A stretch of 64,000 bases of DNA from Brachyhypopomus gauderio (taxonomy: Eukaryota; Chordata; Actinopteri; Gymnotiformes; Hypopomidae), in assembly GCF_052324685.1 (NCBI RefSeq), contig NC_135214.1, positions 27,663,739 through 27,727,738 of the forward strand, written 5' to 3'. The notes below the pieces were generated by a model. It saw nothing but the letters and a program-made list of their open reading frames with translations. It had not been told where the DNA came from and searched no databases. The translations under genes and the position numbers were made by a program. Shown here one piece after another: positions 48,029 to 61,500 of this stretch. The number at the start of each line of letters is the position of its first letter. Within the stretch, counting starts at the first letter, position 1.

Positions 48029-51000
48029 TGCATTTACCTGTTGATTCTGTCTGCAAAATAAAAAAAATTGTCAAAACTCATTTCAAAATTATAAATTTTT
48101 GCTTTTCAGCTTACATTTACTTTTTAACTTAGATGTGTAATATATGCATGGCGAGCATAATTACATACTACTTATTGTATAATTGGCTTAACCTTTACAA
48201 AAGGTCAATGTATATTGAAAAAATTGCTGTTTATTTTAGGATATACTATAAACATGTCAGAATCGCCTTGTTTCCATTCACAAACCATACACAATAAAAC
48301 ACCAGTCTTATGTCCACGTGCCCCCCGCCCCCCAACCCCCCAGCAAAAAGAGCATTTCATTTTTTACAAAAACCAATACCTGGGGAAGCTGGGTTTTTGT
48401 AAGTGAAGTTAAGCTGATGAATTAGCCCTCGTTTATTGGACAACAGTTTGAGGCAATGTCCAAGGGAGCCATTTCACACCTTTGCAGAAGCAGGCGGTTT
48501 AATTGGTGATGGTACGGGGCTGTGAGGGGAACGTTTAAGCGTGGCGCCGACGGCCCGTTGTACGGCATGAAAATGGAGGAGACAAGCTCTTGATTTGACA
48601 GGAGGAGTCATATATAGATTTTTGTGTCCATTGTTTTGGCTTATTTGTGTGCGCTTTACTCAGTCAATCACATATAATTGACACCGCTGGGCTCTGTTGT
48701 TTCTGGGATGACAGCAGTTAATGCCAGCGGAAGAAAAAAAAAAAAGCCGGGAGGAAAGTTCTCCCAGTGAAGGATGGGAAAAGGTTTCTGCCAGACCTGT
48801 GACAATTTTTCACACTTCAACAGCATTAATTGATGTAATGGCAGCGATGATAGATACTGATATATGCAACCTTTCCAAAAAACTAATTATACCACACCCC
48901 CCCCCCCCCCCCCCCGACTGCCTGCTAGATTGAATAAGGTTGCAAATAAAATGGTACCAACATTTTCAATGATTCATTCTGTATGTACTGTGTAATATAA
49001 CAAGTAAATGTGTTTTATTAAATGTTACAGTGATAGCAGGAAGCAAGGGCACAGAAGAAATACAATGTCTTATCCATTCTACAATCAGTTCTATATGTAG
49101 CACATAAAATTCAGTGCTGGATTGTTAGACTGAATGTTAATATATATGTGTTGTTAACACTACATGTAACAATGTAACGCCATGATGACATCTTGGAATG
49201 AATGACCAGAAAGGCCAGAAGAGGGAAGCATTGTTGTGTAGAAATGACTGCTATTAAACAGTTTGACAGAAAATTAACTTATTATCTTAGTAATAAGTAA
49301 ATTTTATGACTGGATCCATTAAAAATATATATAGGTCTTACTCTGTGAAATAAGAATGGAAATTTTTTTTTTTTTGGTTTTATTTTGATACACTCACATC
49401 AAGGCTGGAATGTCAGAATCTCCAAACATTTCACAATTGTGTATTGGATGCCATACACAGGATAAATACATATACATGTGGTCAGTGGCTGTGAATTGAA
49501 GGAACCAATGCACAGAGGACCACTTAAATATTTGTCCTTTCATAACAAAAATCCACTGGATGGCTTGCTTATAGGAAAGTGAAAAAATATTCCATGTTCC
49601 AAACTCTGCAATCCTGAGGGTGCAAATTCTGTCAGTAAGGTATTGTAGAGAAACACAGTATCTCAATTCTGTAGCCTTGTGTCAGTCAATCCACAGAGTG
49701 CACATGTTGTGTGGTGTTCCTGTCCGTGAAAAGATGCCCTCCGACCTGCTGTCAAACTGCTTGCCCTGAGAAATAGTTCAAGACAGTTGACAGCTATCAT
49801 TCCAGCTATACAACTGAAAATCCTAAATTCAGCTTCAGTTCCCTGTATATCAGCTCTTATCCATTATATATACAAAGCCTTTTTGGAAAAAAAAATGTAA
49901 TGTAGCTCCTCCTGACTGACTAAGTGACCTCACCACTGTGCTGTTGAAATGTTTATAGTACATGTTCAGAGTGTATGTTTTGATGAAACTTTTATTATTC
50001 ATATACTTCTTTTATTATAAATGGTTAATGTTATGACTTTTCAGAGTAGCAGTTGTAGTAACAGTATTGGTATTTCTTTTATTTAGTTATAAAATGTTTC
50101 TGAATTATCGTTACCCAAAACTAATACCAAGTACTAGATATTACTGTAAACTGGGAATAGTCAGGTAGTGTTTGTGTATTGGAGAATTCTGATTTCCTGC
50201 CAAATAAGCTAAAATCACAACCTCCAATAATTTCCTTTAAGGATTGCATTAACATAAAGTCACACGCAAAAACAAAACAATGTTGATGTTCGAGTCTATT
50301 TTGAATTGTGTCATTAATACAATTTTAATCAATTAACCTTTCAATAGAAGTCTACTCTGTGCCTTCAAATTTTATAAAACTGTAAATCATTGCTGTACAT
50401 ATAAGTAATTTAGGTTTTAGCTTTCTGGTTAGTTAATCAAAATCAGGCAGTGTGAATAACTACATGCTTCCTTTACGTCAAACAACACAATATGCACTCA
50501 GTTGCTCTAGTCACTATCTGACACAGGCAAATTAGGGTGTGGAGCAGTATTAGAGTGATCCTACACTATTTCTGATGATGGGCCTTGGTTACCTTCTCTA
50601 TAAATCTCTGTCACACTGGAACTGTAGAAATGCTTTGAGAGAAAACAGTAACTTTCTTCCAAACCAAATATCTGATTATTGAAAAAGACTGAAGAATGCA
50701 AGTTGAACTTCCTGTGATTAGCTTTTTTGAAAAAAGCACTAAAGTGAACAATTACTTTTACTCCTCTGAAACTATTATGGTATGGAATGAAATGATAGCA
50801 GCCAACCACAATTTTTTGGCTAAATTCCTAAATTTATATTTTTATTCAAAAGAACACTGTATGCCTACTTTTTAAATTATCAAAGCATAATTTTACTTGT
50901 GACAAATAATAACACAACTCTGACTGTAACTTATAAAACTATTTGACAGAATTCGTGTAAACACAGTATATATTCACTTGTGTGGAGGGTGCCCATGAAT

Positions 51001-51774
51001 CCTGAATCCAGAATCTGCACTGCTGCTAAGTGCCTCTGTACAGTCCTCAGTGAACACTTTCCACTTAACTCTGGCACATGACCTTGTACATGCGAACAGC
51101 TGCAACTTCCAATGTACTTCTCCATTATTTCTTCCTGGAATATCAATTGTCTTCCTTGACACCACATAACACAGCTGTGGTTTAAACCTTAATTTCAGTG
51201 ACAGGACTCAATTTTTGTACTGTCACTCGACTTTACCACAAGCACACCCTGCAAGGACAAATACGAGTGTCCACTTAGATCCTTGTCTTGAAAAGGGAAA
51301 GAAATCTTCACACACATCTCGACAATGAGCTTGTAAACATGAATATTTTCTATATACTTTCCCTTCCAAACAAACATACAATAAAATACTCCATGTTAGC
51401 TCATGCCTTTCCTTCTTTGATGTCCCTCCCTTTGTCTGTTTAGGCATTGCTGTCACTGGCACTGTGTCATTTATTCATTGGAATGCAATGGCTCCTTTAA
51501 CCTATTCCATTGATCTCTTGAGTATCTCCCATTAAGGCAGGGAGCTCCGACCAAGGGGAGGGAGATAAGGAGTCTGCCAGAGAAGGCCCCCTGCCACGGC
51601 CTCTGGAGATTGGCAGGAACAGAAGCACATCATTTAGGCCTGTGTTCCTCCATCCACCTTATTTGCTGTAAATAGCAGTTCATTACAGCAAGCCAGACAT
51701 GTAGTGCGTTGTCATGGCTCAGTGGCACGGCTGAGCTCGTTTGCAATTCCATTCTCACGGGACGACAGCCAGAC

Positions 51775-51775
<1 letters not shown>

Positions 51776-51864
<89 letters not shown>
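51776..51864. repeat. (GA)n microsatellite
   Basis: Nearly pure GA dinucleotides for about 89 bp with a single AAAG interruption. The homopurine strand could form triplex DNA. Confidence 0.97.
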
Positions 51865-51869
<5 letters not shown>

Positions 51870-53769
51870 CCTTAGGACCTAGCCATGAGTTCTCAAGCAG
51901 CTGGTTCTCAAGACGATGGTCAAGTTTGGCGACTGCAAACATTTGCTCTTTCATCCACTGCAAGTGATTTTAATGCTGACCTCAGGTTTAAAACAGGACA
52001 GACATAACCTATTTTATATGGGTCAGTCATATTTATATATCAGTCCACTCAGACCATAAAGACAGAAATATAAACATACACAGCTCCGCTTCAATCCAAA
52101 AGGCAAAAAATATGGTTGAGCTATTTACGGTCTTCAGTTTGACATGTCTGAAAACATGACCTGTTGTGGGGAGACTCACGGTGGTGTCCTTTGACAACAC
52201 GCCTGCTGTAATGTGTGTGGACTCCAGGAACTGTCTAACCCTGGGAGTTTTCCTCCTGCAGGCCGAGGCCAGACGAGGACGCTCTACATTCCTAGCGCCG
52301 CCCCATAAAAGACCCAGTTTATTTTTACATTACCAAATAAAGCACAGATCTGTTTGATAATATTAAACTTTAATGGGTTTTAGGTCCAGCACTGAATATG
52401 GTGTCTGTCTTTCATAAAGCATTGGCATTTGCTACTTAACATCTCTGCAGGTAATAACGCTTGAAATAATGGCTACATAGCTACACATTCAAGGAAAAAC
52501 ATACAATTTACTGGAGGCAAGACTTGAACGACTGAGCCAGTGAACATAAGGCAATTTTGTTTTAAATGGCATATGATGTAATTCCAATAATTCCATATGA
52601 TATACATAGTCAGTAGTTAGTATTTTTGGAAAAACATAATGTTATATCATGGAGCACTAATCTACAGATTCAGTTGAGTCTTCTGTATGCTGTATTTTTA
52701 GGTGATCAATACTCTCATATTTAGTTAAATATTTCTATTTACACCAACAATGTTACTTAATTATTAATACTCTATATTTTTCTAAAATGTAGACTTGAAC
52801 ATCAAACTTTACTCAAAGCCCAAATAAATTAGCCTTGCAGTAAAAGACTTCTACCATCACCACACAGCTGGACAACACAATGACTACCTTCCCAAAACAA
52901 ACAAACAATGCAATGGTGGGCGAGATATTAAGAGGTGTGCAAAACAGAGTTGTCCTATATTTTAGCGGGACCATTGTTGTTGTTTTAAACACTTTGTCAG
53001 GTGCAGTGCTCAGAACTGCAATAGCAGCCTCACACACACATGGGGGTAGTTCCAATGCTTGAGAGACACTGTAGGACACTCTGTAGGGCAGGTGCCAAGA
53101 CACCACTGCCATCTACTATACTGTGTACAAGATTACAGAAAGAAAATGCATTTACATTTAAAAAAATAATGACTACAGGCTGTATAATATTTAATATATA
53201 CGTCACCTCAACATCAAAATACAACAAAACACAAATTGTGTCTCACTAACATTGAGAAAGTGAAACCATTCCAATAAAAAAATATTAATGTTCAACTGAA
53301 AAGGTGCTGTATATTTGGAATGCACAAATGGCCATAAACATGGTTTTCTTTAATGCTATGTTAATTTTAGCTGTTTGAATCGATGTCTCGCACTCGTACA
53401 GGTATTATTCTGCCTCACCACATACTAATTTGTTGTTCAAATAACCTCTCCAGCATTTTCTTTGCTGCAGACTGGAGACATGCTAAAAAGAAAATAGTGA
53501 CTGACAGCAAAAGAAAGAAATACTCCGGAACACTGTGCCACAGTATAAAGACTGTGTTAGGCTCATGTTGCATGTCTCAGTGTTACCTACATGAACTCCA
53601 TCGAATGCATGGCATGTCCGTAGAGAGAGGGCTGAAAGAGAGACACATGAGATCAGATTGACTACAAATTTCATTTATATCTACAGAGTACTCTAGTAAA
53701 GAAAACAATCAAATATGGTAAACATTGTTAACTGGATCGTGTTCTTATGGTGTGGTCTAACAGAGCCAG

Positions 53770-53832
53770 TACATTGCTAGACTGGTGCAATACATTACTA
53801 GACTGGTGCAATACATTACTAGACTGGTGCAA
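53770..53832. repeat. Three tandem copies of a 21-bp unit
   Basis: TACATTACTAGACTGGTGCAA is present three times; the first copy has one mismatch (GCTAG for ACTAG). Confidence 0.92.
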
Positions 53833-55228
53833 TAAGAAGGATGACATCACTGGAAAGGGCTTTGCGATGCTTGAAATCATCAGATCAAGTCCTGCAGTTA
53901 TCTAAACGTGGCAGTCCCTGCAGAAAGAGAGGAAGAGATAAGAGACCAACATCGAAAAATACCTGCAAACCATAAAGTACAAACTCAACTAGTCTCACCC
54001 TTTTTTTTTTTTACAGCACAGTTGACGTATACCAGTTTAAGCCCTGTAAAATACGTTCTCCACATGCATAGACAGTGAAAAAACATTAAATCCAGTGTTA
54101 CAAAATAACACAAGTGTGAAATCTAAATTTACTGCCACAGTCGGAATATTGTTTAAGCAATAGGAACAAGCACTAGGTACAAAGATGTCACTGGTTAGAA
54201 TAAACAACTAAATCAGCACTCAATATATGGTGCCACATGACACAAATCAGATGCAGAATACACATACACAAATAAGGTTTCCCACAGGCGTACCCATACC
54301 TGCAAGTTACGTACACATGAGTCTCGGAAGTGTATCTGAGGAATAAACACAGAGTGCAATGTTAATTCTGAATCTCTCCACATAGCTTTAGCATATACAT
54401 CTTTTAGAAAGTGCCAAGGACACTGAGGTAGCACAACAAACAGAAAGCACACCATTTCCCGCAGCCCTTGAGGTCGAAATCACAAAAATACAAAGTACAA
54501 CTTAATCTCAGTGATCCACTATGCAATCTCAGGAACCCACCATAGATGGCTTCACATTGCCCTACAGTTATTTCCCACAGAACTAGGAAGATCTTTGCTA
54601 GCTGCAGAGTCACATAACATACACTTTAATAAAAAAATAAAATTAATAAACTATTTTATCCTAAGCAATGGGATTTCATGTAAAACCATGAAAGTTTGAT
54701 AACCGCCTCAGCACGGCTCCCAATAAGGTAAGAAGAGACCAATGAAAGGCAGAGTGTCTCATTTTGTTTTACGATGTCAACAGTAGGCTAAAGGGGGGAA
54801 AGGGTTTTGGCCTTCAGTGTGCTAAGACTGTCAGTCATTTAACTTAGTTAACTCAACTCTGTCGCATCAGACAGACAACATAGCGAGATAGTTTAGCTAA
54901 CCCTACTTTTTTCATTCAATATGGCTCGCTTTAATTTAGTAACTGACAAAACAAAGACACAATGCCGCTTTACATATGTAATGTCAGTTATCTTGACAGA
55001 TATCTCCAGGCGTCGGATCCTGACTAACTAACTACATGGTGAAGTGATTTTTCAATCAAAATAGTCAAGTGATTACAAAAAAACTTATATAATTTATTTT
55101 ATTACTTTTTGTTTTTTGGAGGCAAAAGGTTTCAAACATCACAGATGCAGCTTTAAGTTTTGCGTTTGTCAGTGCTATACATTACTATACATTTTCTCCA
55201 TACAGTCTCCAGAACTTTTCAATTCCCT

Positions 55229-55229
<1 letters not shown>

Positions 55230-55297
<68 letters not shown>
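55230..55297. repeat. (ATC)n trinucleotide repeat
   Basis: About 22 uninterrupted ATC repeats, roughly 200 bp upstream of the SNX2 start codon. The His or Ile frames across it are artefacts. Confidence 0.97.
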
Positions 55298-55339
55298 TTT
55301 CTCTTGAATAGCAAAGTATGCTACAGTAATTCAGAATTG

Positions 55340-55509
55340 TGACCGTGTCCCTAGTTTGTCATTGTAGCGTTCAGGGCGGAGCGCGTTTTCAATGGAGGCG
55401 CCACAACTGTCATAAGATAAGACTGAACCGCTCCTGCGAATCACATGACAGCCTGGGAACCTCCTGACTCCAACCACTGAGTTTGCTCGGTTATTATTGT
55501 TCGGAGAAA
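55340..55509 (+). promoter_or_regulatory. SNX2: Probable SNX2 promoter and 5'UTR
   Basis: A short, GC-richer segment (GGGCGGAGCGCG near 55374-55385, GGAGGCGCC near 55396) between the (ATC)n tract and the SNX2 ATG, with no TATA box. It has the look of a housekeeping promoter. The start site was not determined. Confidence 0.4.
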
Positions 55510-58500
55510 ATGGCGGAAGAGAGAGAACCTCCACCGTTGGGAGATGCTGGACAGACAGACTTTATAGAAGTGGAGGACGAAGAAGACCTTTTTGCCAGTA
55601 CCGTCACTACAATAGAGCAGGTAGGAGCGTTGTACGAGGGTTACTAGGTAGCTAGCTAGCAAACGTTACTCTAACCAATAGATAGCCTAGCCACTGCTCT
55701 CAAAAAGTCAACGGGGCAGTGTCAGGTGCTTGGAAACTCTCCCTGCAACTGTAGATTTGAGTTTCAGTGTTAATTTGTTCGGTCTTTTTGATCCGCAAAC
55801 AAGATGTTGTGCAATTGCAGTTTAGTCAATAACATTTCATTGAAATGCATTAGCCTACAAATATTTTACTGCGCATGCGTAGGCCTCAACTGAACGTCCC
55901 CGCTGCACTCGATTAACGCAGAAACACAAAATATAGTGTTACGTAGACAGACAGACTGGGTGCAGATGAGGATTTCCTTAAAAGTTTTGACTGGACAGCC
56001 CATTAATTAGAAATGGCCCATTTATTTTTATTGCAAAATATTATAATAGTCATATTAGAAAGTAATACGTATCAACAATATGCTTAATCCTAGTTTAACT
56101 CCTTATGGTTCAAGCAAAGGCTTCCAGATTTCCAGAAGGCAGACTGAACATATGACATCTGGAAAATGAATTGCCAGTTTTTTTTTCCCCACTCTTTCAC
56201 TCTGTGAACTTTGGTGTTTGTTCTTATATCTCTAACTTTCAGTGCCTTGAAAACAGCTTTAGTAGTCTTTTTTTAAGTCAGTGTTTGTATGCATGCCTGA
56301 TAACATACTGTAACCTTACATTGCCCTTCCATAAATTTAACTGTTCTGTAGTTTCTTTCTCTCAAGTGGCACTACACATGTGACCGTCTTTCAGTTGAGA
56401 TGGACCAGATATAATTTGGGTTGCCAGTCATTCTGATTTTGCTACCACAGCATTTTTGAATCTGAGAAATGAGGAAGGAAGGAAGGAAAAGGAGTGGGGT
56501 TCAGAGGTGCGAGGGATGTTTTCTGGTTAATTCTGAAGTTCTGATCCTAGGTCTTGCTTGTCAACATTTTATATTAGGGAATGTTTGTTGCAATCACGTT
56601 CTCTTTCACACTGTTGGAAATTGAGAGTAAACATTAACCGACCCCCTCACCCTATGTTATGTAATTAACCGCTACAGAGTGTCCATGGCTAACATTTAAA
56701 TGTAACATGACTAATTTGAGAAAGCTGTCGTTAAAGGTGTATGTAGTTAATATCATATATCTATTACTTGTAGGTAATTATGTAGTCATAGGCTTATGAC
56801 TACATGAGGCTAAGGGTGAATAGCTCTATAACTACAGATTAAGTATAATGGTTTATATTTCTCAAGACATGTTATATTCAGAAACAACCACATTACATTT
56901 CAGTTATGGGTTTTGGTTAGTTTCAGCAGAATGACTATTATTGCACAAGCTTTTACAAAATCTGGGTTGTTGAGATTCCACGGAAAGGACTTTTGCTGCA
57001 CATTTCATGGAAGAAGCTTATCCTGCCCTCCCCTTCATCCTCTGCTACGTTTTTCTTTTACATAGAGCACTATGCTGACCACACAGAATGACAGTGGTTC
57101 AGACAATTGTACCAAATAACAATGACAGCTATAATAATAATAATAATAATAATAATAATGGTGGTGGTGGTGGTTGTAGTGATTATTAGTTGGTTTACAG
57201 AATAGGTTTATATAAGTAAAGCTTTTAGCCAAAGCAACAAAATAGCCTTTTTTTATACATGTAATTTGATATGTCAGGAGAATGTAGTACTGTAGGGTCT
57301 GTGACGGATTGCTTTGCGTTGTACTTTGGCTAACCTCATGAACATACAGCCCTGAATGGTTGGAACCTCATGAATATACAGTCCTGAATGGTTGGAACCT
57401 CATGAATATACAGTCCTGAATGGTTGGAACCTCATGATTATACAGTCCTGAATGGTTGGAACCTCATGAATATACAGTCCTGAATGGTTGGAACCTCATG
57501 AATATACAGTCCTGAAAGGTTGGAACCTCATGAATATACAGTCCTGAAAGTTTGGAAGCTGCTTATTTGTGTGGCAGTTTCCAGAACTTGCACATGCCCC
57601 TGTAAAAATGATTTGAATATTTAGTAATGATACGCACTTTCACTAATTCTGAGGTTTTGTCACTCTGTAGTTGTACAGCCCAGAAGTGAAATACACAAAT
57701 CTGAATATTCATCCAAATTCTGTTATTTTTTCAGCCCAGCCCGACAACCCCAGAGCCGGCCTGTCTGCCTGCAGAAGACATCAGCACAAACTCCAATGGA
57801 CCCAAACAAGAAATATTATTAGAGGATGACCAAGAGGACCTTTTTGCTGGTATGTAATTAGTGGTTAAACACAGGGTTTGTGAGATGATGTAGTTTGAGT
57901 TGCTGCATCCCAGTAGTTTGAGTTGCTGAGCCCAGAAAAGGTGTGATGGATGTGGTAGGAGAGATCTGATAGCACAGATTAGCGCGATGTAGACCGTCTA
58001 CTGCATGAAGCTTCATCTTACTTCCATACTTGGTTCTCTGTCGGCCCAATAATTGTAAAACAAATAACATGAGAACTCTTGAGAACATCAGCAGGGCTGT
58101 ACATATACTGTAAAGTATTTCTGATCAATATGTTGTGTCTGCTCCATTTGATTCGTTGTTTTCTTACTAAAGAAGCCACGGAGGAGGTATCGCTGGACAG
58201 TCCAGAGAGAGAGCCCATCCTGTCTGACGGCCCGTCTCCGGCCCTCACGCCGGTCACGCCTACGGTCATCATCACCCCAAGAGGCGAAGCCTCCATGTTT
58301 GACAGATCTCTGGATGAGGTAAAGCACGTTACTAGCTTTTGTCTTATAATGTTAATGTTGGATTTGAATATGTATGCAGTATGTGTAAAGAAATCAAATA
58401 TTTATGATCTTAAGTGTTATAGTTTTAAAGTGGCTTTGAAATTCTTAGGCAGCTGAGTAAAGTAATACTACAGTAGATTTTCTGGGTTTAGGACAACTTT

Positions 58501-61500
58501 CTGTCCCATAAAATGAAAACGAATTTGTGTTATTTATGTTATATACATATATGTGTTATATGTTAACCTGAGAAAATGCGTGAATAGAAATATAGAAACA
58601 TAAATATTGTTTCATTCTTTTCTTTCGTTTGACTAAAGTCTTTGTCGTGTGTGGTGCAGTAAGAACATGATGAACAGGAATCACCACAAATTGTTGCACT
58701 GCAGCTATTTCAACACACACAGAGTGATCAGTCAACAGAAAGGCTTATTGTTTTGGTTTCATCTCTCAGACTCTCCGTGTTTGTGTTGAGTTTGCAGTCT
58801 TCTTTCCTATTGCTCACCTCTATTAACATGCCAACCTGTTTCCTGTGTCTAATTCCTGCTCGAGATGCAAACTCACTTCCTGGTAAACGATGTCATGTTT
58901 TGCAGGATGAAGACGTGGAGGAGAATGGGGACACCTTTGATATGCAGATAATGGTGTCTGATCCTGAGAAAGTGGGTGGGTTTCGGTTGCGTGTTTTGTG
59001 AAACATTTTCTGCATCCTTCCAATGGAACATTTTTTTAAAGAGGGACTTGGGCACCCGTAGGGGCTTTTTGCCTCCTGAGAACGCGCTGTATGGGTAGCT
59101 CAGTTGCAGGAGGGTGCTGTACGTTGTAAAATCAATAGACCTTTTCAAATGTTATCAGCTGAAGGATTTGGTCTCTAGCTCTCTCAGTACAGGTTCAGCA
59201 GTCAGGGCTTACTTACTATATAGCCATAGACCTTTGTCTTAGAGCCATGTAAAACAAACAATAATTACAATAGGTTTCCTGCACTACGTGTGTGAACGCT
59301 TAGGAAAAAAAACACATATGTACACAATTAAAAAAGGTAGTATTGTGAATAACAACTCTACATTACTTCCACCTTGTTTAAAAGCAGAAGATGAATGAAT
59401 GATTTTTCAGTCAGCAGCAGGAGGTTGTAGCACACGTTGTAGGAGCTCATCACCACTGGAGCTGAAAGAATCAATTCAACTGAGCAAGCTTCACCTTCGC
59501 CTTTACCTTGTGAGAAATTTGAGAGTGTTTGAGGTTGCTCCAAGCAAAAAAAAAAGATTATATTCCTGTTATATTTTCTTTTTAAGGTGATGGAATGAAT
59601 GCGTACATGGCATACAAAGTGACAACCAAGGTGAGAATGCGTTCTTGAGTGTTTACAGTGGAGCATTTTTTCATAACGCCAAACTCGTACCTTGACACGC
59701 AGCTTTCTGTCCTTTTAGACGTCGCTGAACCTTTTCAGCAAGAATGAATTTTCTGTGAAAAGGAGATTTAGTGACTTCCTGGGTTTGCACAGCAAGTTAG
59801 CCTCCAAGTACATGCACATTGGGTACATCGTTCCTCCAGCACCAGAGAAAAGCATTGTGGGTGAGTTTGTGAAAGAAGGCGCATGACAGGGAAACCAGGA
59901 GATTTGACTGCAAAGGCCAAACCTGATGCAACATGTCATGTGGTCTAGTTGGCCATTGTAATATTTTATGTAATGTGTGTTAAAACTTCTCCAGGAATGA
60001 CAAAGGTCAAGGTTGGAAAAGAGGATTTGTCATCTGCAGAGTTTGTAGAAAAAAGAAGATCTGCCTTGCAAAGGTAAAGTCAAAACCCACATATAAAAAC
60101 CACGATTCAATCAGAGCCTTGATTCAATTTAAAAGAAGAAAATCTCAAGGTGCAATTTTCCCCTCCTCTCTGGTCACAACCTCCTTGTCTGGTTTTGACT
60201 GCAACTTTATATATATATTTTTTTTTAACACGAGAACGATTCAAGTGAAAAGAGCATTCTTGTTCTGGTCTTTTGTGGATGAAAGGTTAACCAACAAGTA
60301 TTAGATAAATAATCATGGGTGAGCTCGGGAGGCTTTGACGCCGTCAGCGCGTGCAGCAGCGCTCGGGCGCGTTTCTCCCGCGCTCTCGCGTGGCCACGCG
60401 CTCGCCGCTCCCTCCCGGCCCGCTCGCCGCTGCACTCCTGGTTTTGCGCCGACTGACGAATCGAATAAAAATTAAAGTTAAGTGAGGGGCTGACATTTCT
60501 CTGCCCTTTTTATCAGCCCGCTGACTGACAGGAAGGTCAGCGGCCTGGACGGGTGTGGGGTGGGGGGGATCTCGGATGTCAGCTTATACACTTCATCCGT
60601 TAAAGAACTGAATCTTGATGGCCGCTGCTTTTAATTTCTGGGCGGTTCACGTTGGATGGGTGCAGCATGGGAAGTGAGCGCTGTAGTTCGCACGCTGTGG
60701 AGTTTTTTTTTTTTTCGTGAAGGAAACGTTAACATTTCGTTTTGTTTGATAATTGTTATAATTGGCCTTTGCGATACTGACATCACAGAGGTTCACACTA
60801 TGTAAATGACCTTTTTTATTGTGTGCTTTTGTTATCTTAATTAACCTCTGGTGTCCTTTATAAGTGTTTTTGTTGGTGTGTTAACATGCGAATCAAAATT
60901 ATATTGGTTAAAATACTACTGGCCAGTTGTTGCCATGCCACATAAAGTGTTCAGCAGTATTTAATGTAGTATATTCCAAGGCATGTTATAATATTAATAT
61001 AATTAGAATGTGATATTTAGCTTTTTTGTTTTGTTTGCTTTTCTGGGGTATCTAATTATACTATAACAGTGTACTGCATTTAGAACAGGAGTACAACTTT
61101 ATTTAAAGCTTTATTTTGGTATTTGAATAGATACCTGATGAGAACTGTGAATCATCCCGCTCTTCTGAAAGATCCCGACGTCATACAATTCCTGGAGAAT
61201 ACAGAGGTACCACAGTCATAATACATCTGTATGGTTCACCACAGTGTGAATTCTGTTGAACCAGTTTCCCTGTTTTTCCCTATTCTAGATAGTGTTCACA
61301 CCTTTAACTTCATCAGATGAAATATTTATACACGGTGTCAATAACCCTTAGGTAATTTCTGGGGCATTACTGCAAATCTAAAAAACTATATTAATGCAAT
61401 TGTAATGCAAGACCCCAGTGACTGTAAGAGGCTAAATGGACCTAGTCCAATTGAAGGCTATTTTTGCCCGTCGACCCTCTGAGAGTTTTCCAGGGGCAAA

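Larger units (their letters stand above)
48029..55339. other. Gene-free interval SNCAIP-SNX2
   Basis: About 7 kb of mainly AT-rich DNA without a recognisable gene. Two stretches stand out as compositionally complex and repeat-free: 48410-48870 and 51440-51720; both may be conserved regulatory DNA. Also present are a poly(C) run (48896-48915), a (GA)n tract (51776-51864), a 3 x 21-bp tandem repeat (53770-53832) and an (ATC)n tract (55230-55297). The longest ORFs are below 100 codons and unlike known proteins. Confidence 0.5.

Noticed and set aside
51704..51967. Frames of alternating Arg-Glu or Ser-Leu
   Set aside because: Translation of the (GA)n tract.
55116..55342. Frames with poly-Ile or poly-His
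   Set aside because: Translation of the (ATC)n microsatellite.
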